This document shows, piece after piece, positions 10,501 through 21,600 of a DNA stretch of 64,000 nucleotides. Every line of letters begins with the position of its first letter. The stretch's first letter is position 1. Origin of the DNA: Ancylostoma caninum (Eukaryota > Nematoda > Chromadorea > Rhabditida > Ancylostomatidae). The DNA lies in contig JBAJFG010000434.1 of NCBI GenBank assembly GCA_037903475.1, positions 1 through 64,000 of the forward strand, read 5' to 3'. The notes beneath the pieces are model-generated. The model had not been told where the DNA came from and did no database searches. It worked only from the letters and a program-made list of their open reading frames with translations. The position numbers and the translations under genes were made by a program.

Positions 10501-12461
10501 TTCATTTTGGATATGCATATATAGTGGTTTTTAGGATGTTGTCCTTTTTACAGCACAACTTCAGTGCGTCAATATTTATGAAAAAAAAAAAAAAAAAAAC
10601 TAATCTGTAAAACTAATCTGTACAAATCTTTCCCCTTGTAATTTAATTTCCAGGATGGGTCGTGTATAAATATCGTGTGCAACGAATGCATTCTTGTTAA
10701 TTCGTCGTAAAAAATTTCTGAAGGTTTTTATTTTCAATAGATGAATCCTATCTTGCTGTGTTCTTAGCAAACTTATGCGAGCACATTATTGCACCTAGTT
10801 TACTTTTCGAAATGTCATCTCCTTCACATTTTGTATGTACTCTAGTACTGTATCAGCCCAAATCTACTCATGCATTGAATAGCATGTGATGAACGGCTGC
10901 TACTAGCGTGGCACAAAAATTGGATCTATCACCTTGATTTCCATTTTCCGGAAGTAGGGATGGTGAACTGTTCAGCATAAAACTCCTACGCCAGTTTGTA
11001 GCGATGACGGATTAGAACTCTGAAATCCATTGCAGAATTGTTTGATCAACCATTCGTCTATCCTTTTAAATTTTTTACGAATTACGACATTTACTCCACA
11101 AATTTTCGATTAATCCACACATCTTTAGGGACGTAATTTTTTCTAACAACACACTCTAGCACTCTAGTACTACTAATACCGCCATAACACTTTGAGATTA
11201 CTTTGAGTTTCCCGTGATTAAATTACTTTGAGTTTCCCGTGACGTAGTGAAAGAGCATGATTAAGTTGCTACTATACTATTGCACGTGGAGCATGGTACC
11301 TGCGTCGCCGTCGCTGGCCAACATCGGCGACCGACGCGATTGTTCGCCACCAAAGATCCGCAGTCGCCAGCGAGAGCGACGCAAGGTGCTGTAGTCCACA
11401 TAGAGTTTAGGTAGACTTATTTATCCTGCTGCTGTCGGGGCGGAAGACATCGGTGCTGCTGCTATCGGGGCATGGCTTATCTATCCTGTTACTGTCGGGG
11501 CGGTACTCAATCATTCTGCAACGCAAAGCGCGGTAGTCAGCGTGGAGCTACTTTCCGAGAATTTTATTCTGCCACTGTCGGGGCGGTGAAGGTCTATTCT
11601 GCTGCTGTCGGGGGAGTGGCCGTTATAATGCATCGCAAGGGGCGGTCGTGTGTCTGAGGACTTCTAACGATCCCTCTGAAGTTCGCTTTCTCCATCGACC
11701 AGAAGAGTGTGCTCGCGAAATTCCCAAAATTCTCGAAGACATCCGCAGAAGCCGTGGCAAATGTCCAGAAATACGTTAAAAGCGCGGTACATTACAAGAA
11801 AATACGAATGTGGAGAGAATTCAAAAGATGGTACACTTGTCTTCAGGTGACAGTGGCCATTAGAGAGGAAGCACGGAGCGCAGGAATCGAGAGCCAGGTG
11901 TCTAATATAGCTAGTCAGATCAAACCGACTGTCTACTATAATCCAATGAACTGCTCTGTAGCTGCTGATAAACCTACTCCGCCTTCAGGTGGGTAATTGT
12001 GCTGGTGTCCTTTAAAGCGAAGTGTCATTTTAATTGCTAATAATGCTTCTTTCAGCCGGCATTCCAGGAAATTCCTGTGTAGTAAAAGCAGATATCATCA
12101 CAAATGTAGCCTACGACGGTACAACTCCGATGGAAATTCCCGTCCAGTTCCAGCAGTTCGTAGTCGGCCTTACTGTAAGTTGATCTGCTGATTGTAAGTG
12201 ATACTAAACGTTCCTCAGTATTAACCAAAAAGCTCCTGAAAATCCTATAACTTAAAAAAATCTCTAAGTATTTCTTACTCACAATTACACAACCCCTTTT
12301 AGCCATGGCCTTTAATTCAAAGCTGCTTTAAGGTTTCCAACTACATAATTGGCGAATGGAGCAGAGACATGTGGGAACTGACGCTGTTAAAAGTACAGAA
12401 ACAACTGAAGAGCGGAATATATGGAGCAAGCTTTAGGACTGTCTCGTTATCGCTAGTTTAA
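7443..12461 (+). CDS. Secreted protein of unknown function (gene model, 4 exons)
   Basis: Proposed exons are 7443-7515, 11659-11988, 12056-12174 and 12303-12461. The first encodes a signal peptide (MFDVAIALSIPLVLLGCS...) and ends in phase 1. Exon 2 is entered in phase 1, carries a basic, aromatic-rich stretch and ends in phase 1 at GTGGGT. Exon 3 follows a TTTCAG acceptor and ends in phase 0 at GTAAGT. Exon 4 ends in TAA at 12459. Reading frame is continuous across exons 2-4, and AATAAA lies at 12539. The mature protein would be about 190 residues with few cysteines; I do not recognise the family. The link between exon 1 and exon 2 is the weak point: the 4.1-kb intron contains Helitron-like element 2, a tRNA-like sequence and a mariner element, and the acceptor at 11657-11658 is poor. 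Confidence 0.55.
7764..7856. repeat. 31-bp GC-rich tandem repeat, three units
   Basis: Three degenerate units begin GGCAGCGG at 7764, 7795 and 7826. They lie in a GC-rich patch (7640-7880) inside the first intron of the secreted-protein gene. Confidence 0.6.
8046..9182 (+). mobile_element. Helitron-like element 2 with internal minisatellite
   Basis: This is the best-delimited copy. The 5' end TCTATCAAACAA follows an A at 8045; the 3' end is the hairpin CTAGCGTCCC-GAA-GGGGCGCTAG (9160-9182), followed by T. A|TC...CTAG|T matches the canonical Helitron A|T insertion rule. About 400 bp of 5' sequence (8070-8480) matches element 4 on the other strand closely, including AATTACGTCACTGCTGGCTC. About 8500-8990 is a degenerate ~60-bp minisatellite in the same orientation as element 1. 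It is 1137 bp long with no coding capacity. One departure from the textbook form is that the hairpin abuts the CTAG instead of lying some ten bases before it. Confidence 0.75.
9262..9354 (-). tRNA. Class II tRNA-like sequence, anticodon CCC, probably a pseudogene
   Basis: On the minus strand: a D-arm typical of Leu/Ser tRNAs (GGCCGAGTGGATAGAGC), anticodon loop CTCCCAA, a long variable arm of over 15 nt, then GGTTCGAATCCCGC as the T-arm. The length (~93 nt) fits a class II tRNA. A CCC anticodon in a long-variable-arm tRNA is the signature of the nematode-specific 'nev' tRNAs. However, the acceptor halves (GCACGGA and TAAAGGC) pair at only three of seven positions and the anticodon stem has mismatches, so this copy looks dead or tRNA-derived. 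Confidence 0.5.
9763..10580. mobile_element. Mariner-type non-autonomous element, copy 1 (right tip lost)
   Basis: After TA (9761-9762) the terminus CAGGGTGCGTCAAAATTATT contains its own small inverted repeat, GTGCGTCA...TGACGCAC. The right end (CAGTGCGTCAATATTTATG) is the matching terminus but breaks into a run of 19 A before the last bases. The sequence is the reverse complement of the partial copy at 63472-64000. No intact transposase frame is seen. Confidence 0.7.
10581..11409. other. Intron sequence, no gene recognised
   Basis: A poly-A tract is followed by AT-rich sequence. A 21-bp direct duplication containing TTTGAGTTTCCCGTGA lies near 11200-11242. Nothing else is supported. Confidence 0.45.
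11410..11640. repeat. Degenerate CTGCTGTCGGGGCGG repeat
   Basis: The motif CTGYTRCTGTCGGGGCGG recurs irregularly about six times just upstream of exon 2 of the secreted-protein gene. Its role is unknown. Confidence 0.55.
11659..11988 (+). CDS. Exon 2 of the secreted-protein gene
   Basis: The frame opens after a stop at 11655. An acceptor CTGAG at 11658 would join it in phase 1 to the signal exon; a later acceptor GACCAG at 11702 is an alternative. The exon ends TCAG|GTGGGT in phase 1. The product is Lys/Arg/Tyr-rich, then contains NPMNCS near the end. Confidence 0.6.
12056..12174 (+). CDS. Exon 3 of the secreted-protein gene
   Basis: Acceptor TTTCAG and donor GTAAGT are near-consensus. Two bases complete the split codon, then 39 codons including GIPGNSCVVKADIITNVAYD. 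The 67-bp intron before it is typical of nematodes. Confidence 0.7.
12303..12461 (+). CDS. Terminal exon of the secreted-protein gene
   Basis: It follows a TTTTAG acceptor in phase 0 and reads PWPLIQSCFKVSNYIIGEW... to TAA at 12459-12461. A polyadenylation signal AATAAA is 78 bp downstream at 12539. Confidence 0.7.
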   Translation, partial: PWPLIQSCFKVSNYIIGEWSRDMWELTLLKVQKQLKSGIYGASFRTVSLSLV

Positions 12462-12835
12462 AATGACAGGATATGTGACTTGCCAATCTATAATGAGTGG
12501 TTATGTGTTCTTCTCAGAACTCCAACCTCAAAAAGTCCAATAAAATGAGAAAAAAAAGAATTTTCAATAATTTCAAAAAAGGCAACCATTCAGATGAAGG
12601 ATCCTCCTATGAATTCAGGTACTAGCATCTATTCTGGTATTCAGATAAGAACTTTAATGTGGTTATTATTCGTGAGACACAAAGAAGCAGGTTTTTGGCT
12701 AAATTCGACCATTTACGTACATACTTTGCTCTTCGCATATGAGCAGCAAAGGAAAAGAACAGTATCATGTGGTGGGAATAATAGGCAGAAGGTGTCGAGG
12801 CGGTCGAATTTGTGTCAACTCTTCATTTTTTTCAG

Positions 12836-12876
12836 AAGATGGTGCTGGAGATACTAAATCCAGAGGCGATTTATAG
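12836..12876 (+). CDS. Possible orphan terminal mini-exon
   Basis: After an excellent acceptor (TTTTTTTCAG) the phase-1 frame reads DGAGDTKSRGDL and then TAG. It lies downstream of the polyadenylation signal of the preceding gene, so it may be a relic or belong to an alternative transcript. Very tentative. Confidence 0.2.
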
Positions 12877-13139
12877 TAAATGATATTCTTATCGAAATGA
12901 CGCTGATCATATATTTTTGACAGCTGCTGCACTTCCTAACGCTTAAGGACAGGAAGTGTGATTTTCCCAGCTAAGAAGATTAAGGAAGTGTGATTTTCCC
13001 AGCTAACTCTTCGCATCTTAGTGTTTTTGGAAATGTTCCTTCTGACGCTATTTTTCGGCTATCAATTCGCCTTGCAAACTTATGCAAAACAAAAAAAAAA
13101 TAGTAGCGAGGGTCTCCAAGTTTTGGTAATCAGTGTTAC

Positions 13140-13634
13140 CGACTCGCTGATTTTTGCTTCCCGCAGTTCCAATGGGCAAGCTTCATGGAATTTGTTTGAA
13201 AAGCGATTTACGAGTGGATCTCGAATTGCCCAGGCTAGAATGTGGTCCGTAAAGACTTCACAATTTTTTAAACAATTTGAGAAGAAAATCTCGTGCACAG
13301 CCGTATTTTTCAAAAGGTCAGCGTTGAGGCCAATGACTACAACAATGTTCTTCTCCAGTGAGATTCTGTTTCGAGTCAAAAATACTTCATCGTCTCCTTC
13401 ATCCAAGCAAGGAAGAACATGTGCAAATTATTGACTTGAGATGGAAAATATGTATTCTACGCTATATAGCGATCCCTCACCTACCTCGTAGTCCTTTGAA
13501 AATGCAGAAGCACTGAAAAGAGCATACCGTTCATCCCAGAATTCTGGCATGTAGAACCCGATTTTAGAAAAAATGAAACTGGCAGTATCAAGTGTGTAGG
13601 TGTGTTCTACGCCCGGTACCGTGAGGCTTATGAT
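13140..13634 (-). CDS. Unrecognised gene, two minus-strand exons
   Basis: Exon a (13634 or lower, down to 13481) reads ...FYMPEFWDERYALFSASAF... and ends GTAG|GTGAGG in phase 1. Exon b (13396-13140) begins after GATGAAG and keeps the frame for 85 codons (DDEVFLTRNRISLEKNIVVV..., CLKNCEVFTDHILAWAIRD...), ending at TCG|GTAACA. Composition and frame continuity look genuinely coding. It is convergent with the plus-strand gene ending at 12461. Upstream exons beyond 13634 were not found; an open 27-codon stretch at about 13070-12990 could be a last exon but its phase does not fit. Family not recognised. Confidence 0.5.
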
Positions 13635-13878
13635 TTAAGATCGAGTAAACCACGTGTTCTCTATCCACACCGGGAAATGATCATATTTGTTACAACTGCT
13701 GACAAACTGCATGAGGCAGGTCGTAGATTAGTGACTAGATTTTCTTGAACGAATGTTTTTATCCGGTGTCATAATGCATTTCTCAGCTTTCCCTCTGGGA
13801 CGAGGTGCGGTGGGGTACGAAATGGAAGGATGCGGTGCACGCAGAGCCACACTTTTCTCCAGGAAAAATGTAAATTTG
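13635..13878. other. No gene recognised
   Basis: Probably upstream or intron sequence of the minus-strand gene at 13140-13634; no exon could be supported. Confidence 0.35.
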
Positions 13879-14535
13879 GGCCCGTAGTAAAGTGTCCAGT
13901 GCGATCATCGCACATCACTTTCAGGGTGATGATCGCAGTTCGCGTTGGAGAGGAGTATGGTGATCATCGCCACGGTGAATCGGACGGACGGAACGTCATG
14001 AAAAGTGATTAAATGTACGTGCAACCACGTACTCCCACATCACTTCGGGGCTGTTTTAGCGTGTGAGACAGTTATGAACCATTGCGAGTATCAAACTAGA
14101 ACGAGTACGAATTGTCAGAAGCACCGGAAGGAGCTCTGTGCTTCTGACAAGTCGTGCACGTCCGAGCTTGTTCTGTGCTGTTGGGTGAAAATCAACGTGC
14201 CTAAGTCCGTAGGCTCAGATGCATTCTGTGCAATTCGCGCACTTGATCATACGTACCTTCACACCATCACCATACTCCGAGTGAGATGCCCCGAGTACTT
14301 CACTCGGCGGCTCATCACTCCGCACACTATCTATTCGCCAAGCAATGGCGATCATCGCCCTTCAGCGCGATGAGATCAGCTCCCCGCTTACACGTGCTGG
14401 CAGCACCGCCACGGATGGTGATGATCTTCCATCCCTCAGTGTTGGAAGGTCGTCGCGCGTACGATCATCGCCATAAGCGTGGCGACGAGTTGTGCAGGCA
14501 GCTGATCTGACCGCGATGACACTTTACTACGGGCC
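13879..14535. mobile_element. PIF/Harbinger-like MITE
   Basis: Perfect 18-bp terminal inverted repeats GGCCCGTAGTAAAGTGTC (left 13879, right ending 14535) are flanked by a 3-bp direct repeat TTG. Termini starting GGCC/GGG with a 3-bp target duplication are typical of PIF/Harbinger. The interior carries several scattered GATCATCGC motifs and no transposase, so it is non-autonomous. The superfamily is inferred from termini only. Confidence 0.65.
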
Positions 14536-15189
14536 TTGTAGTTTTCAAAATGAATCTTAGAAATGGGCCTTCGTCCACTGATTTCGAGGTGCTTTTTGCT
14601 AGTTGTAAGTTGCGAGCGGGCTACATTTCCTTCCTGACCCCAAGAGATGCTCGTGCTGCGCTACATTTGCGTGATGGGTATCAGAACATGCAAGAGCATT
14701 TTCCGTAACAGAACCGCGCCGCGGTATCGTTTGCGAGGCGATACCAGCTGGACACCAAAACTCAAATGGCTGCGACTGCACATGTTCACTATAAAGCAGT
14801 CTAAAATTATTGTAAAAAAGGGGGATTTGAGAAATGCCCAAAATGGTGTCAAGCTAGAGCACTGGGTATGCCAAACGATAAACTTTGAACGCAGTTTGGA
14901 TTTTTGCGAAGTGTAAGTGTTACAGTCAACTCTCCATAGATTTCTGATTCATCAAAATTATTTTTGGTACGTGTTCCTATACAAATCTCGCGCACAGCTT
15001 ATTAATATAGAGGTTACTGGAAGCGTTCGATTTCACAATAAAAATATCATTGGTTCCTGCCTTACCTATTCCAATGCTCACGTTGCTACCCTTGTGTTTT
15101 CCACCCTTAAAAGTCCGCATTTCAGTTGGCTGTTCAAACGGATATATTCGGTAATCTATAATGAGATATGGATGAAAGGTTGCAACTGA
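14536..15189. other. No gene recognised
   Basis: No supported exon or repeat. It immediately precedes the signal-peptide start at 15190 and so should contain its promoter; no TATA box is obvious. Confidence 0.4.
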
Positions 15190-15337
15190 ATGGTGCCTCC
15201 ATCACCTTCCCGTCAGAGGATGGCAGTAATTTTCGGCTTGGTATGCTATCAAGCAAGCTTCTTTCTGTTTTTCATCCTAGATTCAGAAATTCTCTTTTAG
15301 CTGTGTGTACTCCTCATCAGTGGAGTGATGGTCAACG
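15190..15337 (+). CDS. 5' end of a second secreted-protein gene (two exons)
   Basis: Exon 1 (15190-15240) ends at GTATGC in phase 0. Exon 2 (15301-15337) follows TCTTTTAG and ends AACG|GTAATA in phase 1. Joined, they encode a signal peptide; from the second in-frame ATG at 15220 it reads MAVIFGLLCVLLISGVMVNG. Downstream exons were not found. The following 10 kb is occupied by a MITE, a LINE and the large satellite, so the gene may have been truncated by insertions or have a very long intron. Confidence 0.5.
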
Positions 15338-15480
15338 GTAATATTCTCATACAGAGATTCATAAGTATAATGACTTATAATAACGGGATTAATCTGTTTT
15401 CATGTCTGTCTGTATGTATGTGTGTCAGACCGTTACGAAATTCTTTAATTGGTCAGTGATCGTGATTGTGAGATCATATA

Positions 15481-15751
15481 CAGTGGACGTCAATAGTGGT
15501 GGCCCATCCACGGCCACGAGAAGGACGCAACGCGACCGCGCCGCGCGCGCCGGGATCAGTGTCGTCTGCTGCCGGCATGCTATTTCTAGTCGTTTTCTCC
15601 CCAATTTGGTCAAGAATTAGAAAAAAATCGGATGGAAAGCTGCTAGATATAGCATAACAGCAGCAGAAAACATCGCTAGGGACGCACGCGGCGCGGTAGC
15701 GCGGCGTACTTCTCGAGGCCGCAGATGGGCCACCGCCATTGACGTCCACTG
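15481..15751. mobile_element. Tc1/mariner-type MITE
   Basis: A 271-bp element is bounded by TA on both sides, with near-perfect terminal inverted repeats CAGTGGACGTCAATRGYGGT. It is GC-rich inside with no transposase. CAGTG termini plus TA duplication are characteristic of Tc1-like elements. Confidence 0.8.
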
Positions 15752-16043
15752 TAAATAGGAATTAATATTTCGAAAAATTTTATTTCAGAAAATTCAATCA
15801 CTATCCTAGCCCTCATAACAATTCCTTCAATGTGTCTAATTTTAGTTAATTTTCAGTGATTTTTTCCACAGTGTGGGTACAGAACCGAGGCTAAGGGAAC
15901 AGTTAAATATATGGGCAAGCGGCAAACAGAGTTCATGACAGCAAGTTCTGACCATTCCATCGTCGCCTTCACAGCCCGTCTCTCACAATGCCAAGGAAAT
16001 TAACAATCAGTATAGAGATTTCTCAAATGCCGATTTTCCCTCA

Positions 16044-17810
16044 ATGAAACGTGAACTTTCTTCTGTTGATTGGGAAGCCCTTTTTCAAAACTGCCTCAAT
16101 ATAGATGACATGTATTCAAAGTTTTGCAATGTTCTTTACGCCATCTTTGAGAAATGCGTCCCCATCCGCACACAACACACACCTAATGCCCATTTTCCAA
16201 TGTACATCAAGAAGTTATTTATGTATAGAGAATTTCTTTTCTTCCGTCTACATAAGCAAGTCGTTGAAAACAAGTACACTAAAATATCCATGAGACTGAG
16301 TCGCCTCATCGACAAGTTTTTGAGGAATCAGGAAAAACGATTGCTTTTGAAGATGAAGGGGAAAAAGTTTTATAGTTTCGTCAATTCCCGTGTAAAGGAT
16401 AAACTTCCGAGAATCCCATCGTTCGTCAACAGTTTTGGGGAACGTGCTCTAACAGATATACAGAAAAGTGAAGTTTTAGCAGATTACTTTTTGCCGGTTT
16501 TCGCCAACGACGATGGAACTTTACCTGATGTCTTGAACGGTGGTAGAGGTTATCCACCTATAAATGATTTCCTCATAATGCCACAGATGGTGTTGAAGTT
16601 CATGAAAAAACTAAAGCTATCGTACTCACTAACTTTCGATGCCATTCCACAGGCCGTCTTCCTCAAATGCTGTCATGAACTCTGTTTACCGCTTGCCCAT
16701 ATATTTAACTGTTCCCTTAGCCTCGGTTCTGTACCCACTCTGTGGAAAAAATCACTGATTACGCCAATTAACAAACATCATTCCCCGGTATCTCCAGCGG
16801 ACTTTCGCCCAATTTCCATCACCAGTACTGCATGTAAAATTATGGAGAGATGTATAAAAGAAAAAATTGACGAATTTCTAAATGTTCATGATGTCATGCC
16901 CTTGCAGCAGTTCGGCTTTTGCAAAGATACTTCAACAACTGACTTGCTTCTACAGAGTACATTTGACTGGAACGCTCACCTATCAACACGCAACAACGTT
17001 GATATCATCTACTTTGATATCTCCAAAGCGTTCGACACTGTATCACATTGCAAACTCCTTTGGAAGCTTGAACATCTTGGCATTTGTGGGAACATTTTGA
17101 AATGGCTCACATCATTCCTTATGGGGAGAACCTTCTCCGTCAGAGTGAACGATTCTTTCTCACAAGAGAGAGAAGTGATAAGTGGTGTTCCACAGGGTAG
17201 TGTATTGGGACCGCTCCTATTTAACCTCTACTTCTCTGACCTTCCTACCGCATTGAATCATGATAGCAGTGTAAAATTGTTGATGTTCGCCGATGATATA
17301 AAATTGTATGCTGGTTACGGACTGAAGGAAAAGGAAGAAATAACAGAGAAGTTACAAGTAGCCATCCGTAAGCTTATGTCATATATGAATTCATGGCAGC
17401 TAACTATATCCTTATCGAAAACCCATGTAATGCATCTCGGTCGAGGTAACCCCAAGGTACCCTATTGGTTGAATTCGGACACTCAGATTTCAGAATGCAG
17501 TAATACTAAAGACTTGGGAATCAGTTACGATAATAAACTATCTTTTGATAAACACATTGAAGGAATTGTTATGAGGGCTAGGATAGTGATGTTTCGTCTA
17601 CTCAAAATCTTCAAAAATAACTATCCTATGCTGCACTGCAAACTGTTCAAGTTGTACGTTCTGCCAATATTAGAACACAATTCAGTGATTTGGAATCCAT
17701 ACCAAGCGAACAAAATTGCCCTTGTTGGAGGTGTTCAGAGAACTTTTACCCGAATCATCAGCCGCAGGTGCTTCCCACAACAATTCGCTGCTCGCACAAA
17801 AATTCCATGA
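16044..17810 (+). pseudogene. LINE reverse transcriptase, broken
   Basis: 588 codons contain the reverse-transcriptase core: YFDISKAFDTV (motif A, residues 323-333), SGVPQGSVLGPLLF (residues ~380-393) and the catalytic box FADD (residues 415-418), followed by the thumb region with TKDLGI. The true start lies upstream in another frame. A frameshift near 17790-17810 moves the C-terminal domain (MSYEDRMRKLGLENLNLRRK) into the frame that ends at 18151. The core catalytic aspartates are intact, but the protein as a whole is interrupted at both ends. Confidence 0.9.
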
Positions 17811-18151
17811 GTTACGAAGACCGCATGCGCAAATTAGGCCTAGAAAATCTTAATCTGAGAAGAAAAGCAGTGGATCTTTTTCATTTGTGGAAAATGTGGA
17901 ATGGACAAACTCGTCTTCGTCTCTCTAATTATTTTGTGATGAAACCGTGCCGGGGAAGACTTGGTAACTTTCACTTACACGTGCCAGTAATGATAAGAAG
18001 TGAAAGGCAGTTACGTTCATATTTTATGAGAGCTAGTAACTTCGCGAAACTGCTTCCAATTGATTTTTTCAGTAAGAAGTGTACTGTGAAGAAAATTTTG
18101 ATGAGCAGAGAGCTGAGTTTATTATTGCAGAAGAATGAAGAACGCTTCTGA
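17811..18151 (+). pseudogene. C-terminal part of the LINE polyprotein after the frameshift
   Basis: It continues the element in the next frame with the conserved YEDRMRKLGL...RRK...LWKMWNG segment found after reverse transcriptase in jockey/CR1 elements, ending at a stop at 18151. About 470 bp of 3' untranslated sequence precedes the TAAA tail. Confidence 0.75.
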
Positions 18152-18649
18152 TATTGGAATTCAGCAGCAGAGATCCATGCTACTACACTGTGAAAGTGAT
18201 GTACTCCAAGAATTCATAATATGCTCGTGCTTTTTGATCCGCAGTTTATGATTGTCTTGATTTTGTCATTGGGCCACAGAGAGATCTTCGTAGGTGGGAC
18301 CATCTTGACTACTTTACCCTTTTGATTAGCAGAACGTGAGAACAGAAAGCAAATGATGCTGTGAGGAACCAAACAGATGCGGTGCCTACGTTCATTTCTC
18401 ACTTGGATTCATTCAAATGAATGGTCAGGTTTAAGAGATATTCGGGCACAGCAATAACCGCTCTGTTTGTGGGAGCAGTTGTGGTTCGAGGAGGATGTTG
18501 ACTCACGGTTTCTGCTGTTTGAACCTACACTCCTATCAGCTGTTTAAATCTCCCGAATTCCCTCTGGGGCCTTTCTATCTCTACCTCCTGTAAGAAGGGT
18601 CACATTATGAATAATCATAATGTATAAATAAATAAATAAATATAAAAGC

Positions 18650-21600
18650 CCCGGAATGGGTGTGGTATGGTTAAGGGGGGCAGGGATGAGATCGAGGAGA
18701 AGGTTGGACAATATGCAACGGGTCCGTCAATGGAGTCAATACAGAAGGGCTGCGCCGGCGGCCAAAAGTGGGCGGGGGGACGGGTCCACCTGTGATAAGG
18801 GTGGGCCAGCGCCCAGAAGTGGGGGAGATGGGTCCACCACTGTGGTAAGGGTGCGCTGGCGCCCAAAAGTGGGGAAACGCCTGGAGTCGGGTCCAACTGT
18901 GTGATAAGGGTGAGCCGGCGCCCAAAAGTGGGGGGGGGGGATGGGTCCAACGTTGTGATAAGGCTTTGTCGGCTCTCAAAATTGGGGACGACGGGTTCAC
19001 CATTATGATAAGGGTGCGCCGGCGCCCAGAAGTGGGGGAGACGGGTCCATCACTGCGATAAGTGTGCGCCAGCGCCCAGAAGTGGGGGAGATGGGTCCAC
19101 CACTGTGGTAAGGGTGCGCTGGCGCCCAAAAGTGGGGAAACGCCTGGAGTCGGGTCCAACTGTGTGATAAGGGTGAGCCGGCGCCCAAAAGTGGGGGGGG
19201 GATGGGTCCAACGTTGTGATAAGGCTTTGTCGGCACTCAAAATTGGGGACGACGGGTTCACCACTATGATAAGGGTGCGCCGGCGCCCAGAAGTGGGGGA
19301 GACGGGTCCACCACTGCGATAAGGGTGCGCCAGCGCCCAGAAGTGGGGGAGATGGGTGCACCACTGTGATAAGGGTGCGCTGGCGCCCAAAAGTGGGGAA
19401 ACGTCTGGAGTCGGGTCCAACTGTGTGATAAGGGTGAGCCGGCGCCCAAAAGTGGGGGGGGTAAGGGTCCAACGTTGTGATAAGGCCTAGGCGCCGCCCA
19501 AAAGTGGGAGGAGGACGGGTCCAATGCTGTGATAAGGCTTTGTCGGCACTCAAAATTGGGGACGACGGGTTCACCACTATGATAAGGGTGCGCCGGCGCC
19601 CAGAAGTGGGGGAGACGGGTCCACCACTGCGATAAGGGTGCGCCAGCGCCCAGAAGTGGGGGAGATGGGTGCACCACTGTGATAAGGGTGCGCTGGCGCC
19701 CAAAAGTGGGGAAACGTCTGGAGTCGGGTCCAACTGTGTGATAAGGGTGAGCCGGCGCCCAAAAGTGGGGGGGGGGTAAGGGTCCAACGTTGTGATAAGG
19801 CCTAGGCGCCGCCCAAAAGTGGGAGGAGGACGGGTCCAATGCTGTGATAAGGCTTTGTCGGCACTCAAAATTGGGGACGACGGGTTCACCATTATGATAA
19901 GGGTGCGCCGGCGCCCAGAAGTGGGGGAGACGGGTCCACCACTGTGATAAGGGTGCGCTGGCGCGCAAAAGTGGGGAAACATCTGGAGTCTTGTCCAACT
20001 GTGTGATAAGGGTGAGCCGGCGCCCAAAAGTGGGGGGGGGATGGGTCCAACGTTGTGATAAGGCCTAGGCGCCGCCCAAAAGTGGGAGGAGGACGGGTCC
20101 AATGCTGTGAGAAGGCTTTGTCGGCACTCAAAATTGAGGACGACGGGTTCACCATTATGATAAGGGTGCGCCGGCGCGCAAAAGTGGGGAAACATCTGGA
20201 GTCTTGTCCAACTGTGTGATAAGGGTGAGCCGGCGCCCAAAAGTGGGGGGGGATGGGTCCAACGTTGTGATAAGGCTTTGTCGGCACTCAAAATTGGGGA
20301 CGACGGGTTCACCATTATGATAAGGGTGCGCCGGCGCCCAGAAGTGGGGGAGATGGGTCCACCACTGTGATAAGGATGCGCTGGCGCCCAAAAGTGGTGA
20401 AACGTCTGGAGTCGGGTCCAACTGTGTGATAAGGGTGAGCCGGCGCCCAGAAGTGGGGGAGACGAGTCCACCACTGTGATAAGGGTGCGCTGGCGCCCAA
20501 AAGTGGGGAAACGTCTGGAGTCGGGTCCAACTGTGTGATGAGGGTGAGCCGACGCCCAAAAGTGGGGGGATGGGTCCAACGTTGTGATAAGGCCTAGGCG
20601 CCGCCCAAAAGTGGGTAGGAGGACGGGTCCAATGCTGTGATAAGGCTTTGTCGGCAGTCAAAATTGGGGACGACGGGTTCACCATTATGATAAGGGTGCG
20701 CCGGCGCCCAGAAGTGGGGACGACGGGTTCACCACTGTGATAAGGGTGCGCTGGCGCCCAAAAGTGGGGAAACGTCTGGAGTCGGGTCCAGCTGTGTGAT
20801 GAGGGTGAGCCGGCGCCCAAAAGTGGGGGGGATGGGTCCAACGTTGTGATAAGGCCTAGGCGCCGCCCAAAAGTGGGTAGGAGGACGGGTCCAATGCTGT
20901 GATAAGGCTTTGTCGGCACTCAAAATTGGGGACGACGGGTTCACCATTATGATAAGGGTGCGCCGGCGCCCAGAAGTGGGGAGACGGGTTCACCACTGTG
21001 ATAAGGGTGCGCTGGCGCCCAAAAGTGGGGAAACGTCTGGAGTCGGGTCCAACTGTGTGATAAGGGTGAGCCGGCGCCCAAAAGTGGGGGGGGGGTAAGG
21101 GTCCAACGTTGTGATAAGGCCTAGGCGCCGCCCAAAAGTGGGAGGAGGACGGGTCCAATGCTGTGATAAGGCTTTGTCGGCACTCAAAATTGGGGACGAC
21201 GGGTTCACCATTATGATAAGGGTGCGCCGGCGCCCAGAAGTGGGGGAGACGGGTCCACCACTGTGATAAGGGTGCGCTGGCGCGCAAAAGTGGGGAAACA
21301 TCTGGAGTCTTGTCCAACTGTGTGATAAGGGTGAGCCGGCGCCCAAAAGTGGGGGGGGGATGGGTCCAACGTTGTGATAAGGCCTAGGCGCCGCCCAAAA
21401 GTGGGAGGAGGACGGGTCCAATGCTGTGAGAAGGCTTTGTCGGCACTCAAAATTGAGGACGACGGGTTCACCATTATGATAAGGGTGCGCCGGCGCGCAA
21501 AAGTGGGGAAACATCTGGAGTCTTGTCCAACTGTGTGATAAGGGTGAGCCGGCGCCCAGAAGTGGGGGAGACGAGTCCACCACTGTGATAAGGGTGCGCT

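Larger units (their letters stand above)
15941..18645 (+). mobile_element. 5'-truncated, frameshifted jockey/CR1-type LINE
   Basis: The element enters at the very end of an APE-type endonuclease (SSDHSIVAF at 15944), then shifts frame into a linker and the reverse transcriptase. A simple (TAAA)n tail at 18624-18645 marks its 3' end. The endonuclease body is missing, so this is a dead 5'-truncated copy, as is usual for target-primed insertion. Confidence 0.85.

Noticed and set aside
13021..13434. 137-codon plus-strand frame with a hydrophobic start
   Set aside because: It is the antisense shadow of the minus-strand exons at 13140-13634, which have better splice and phase support.
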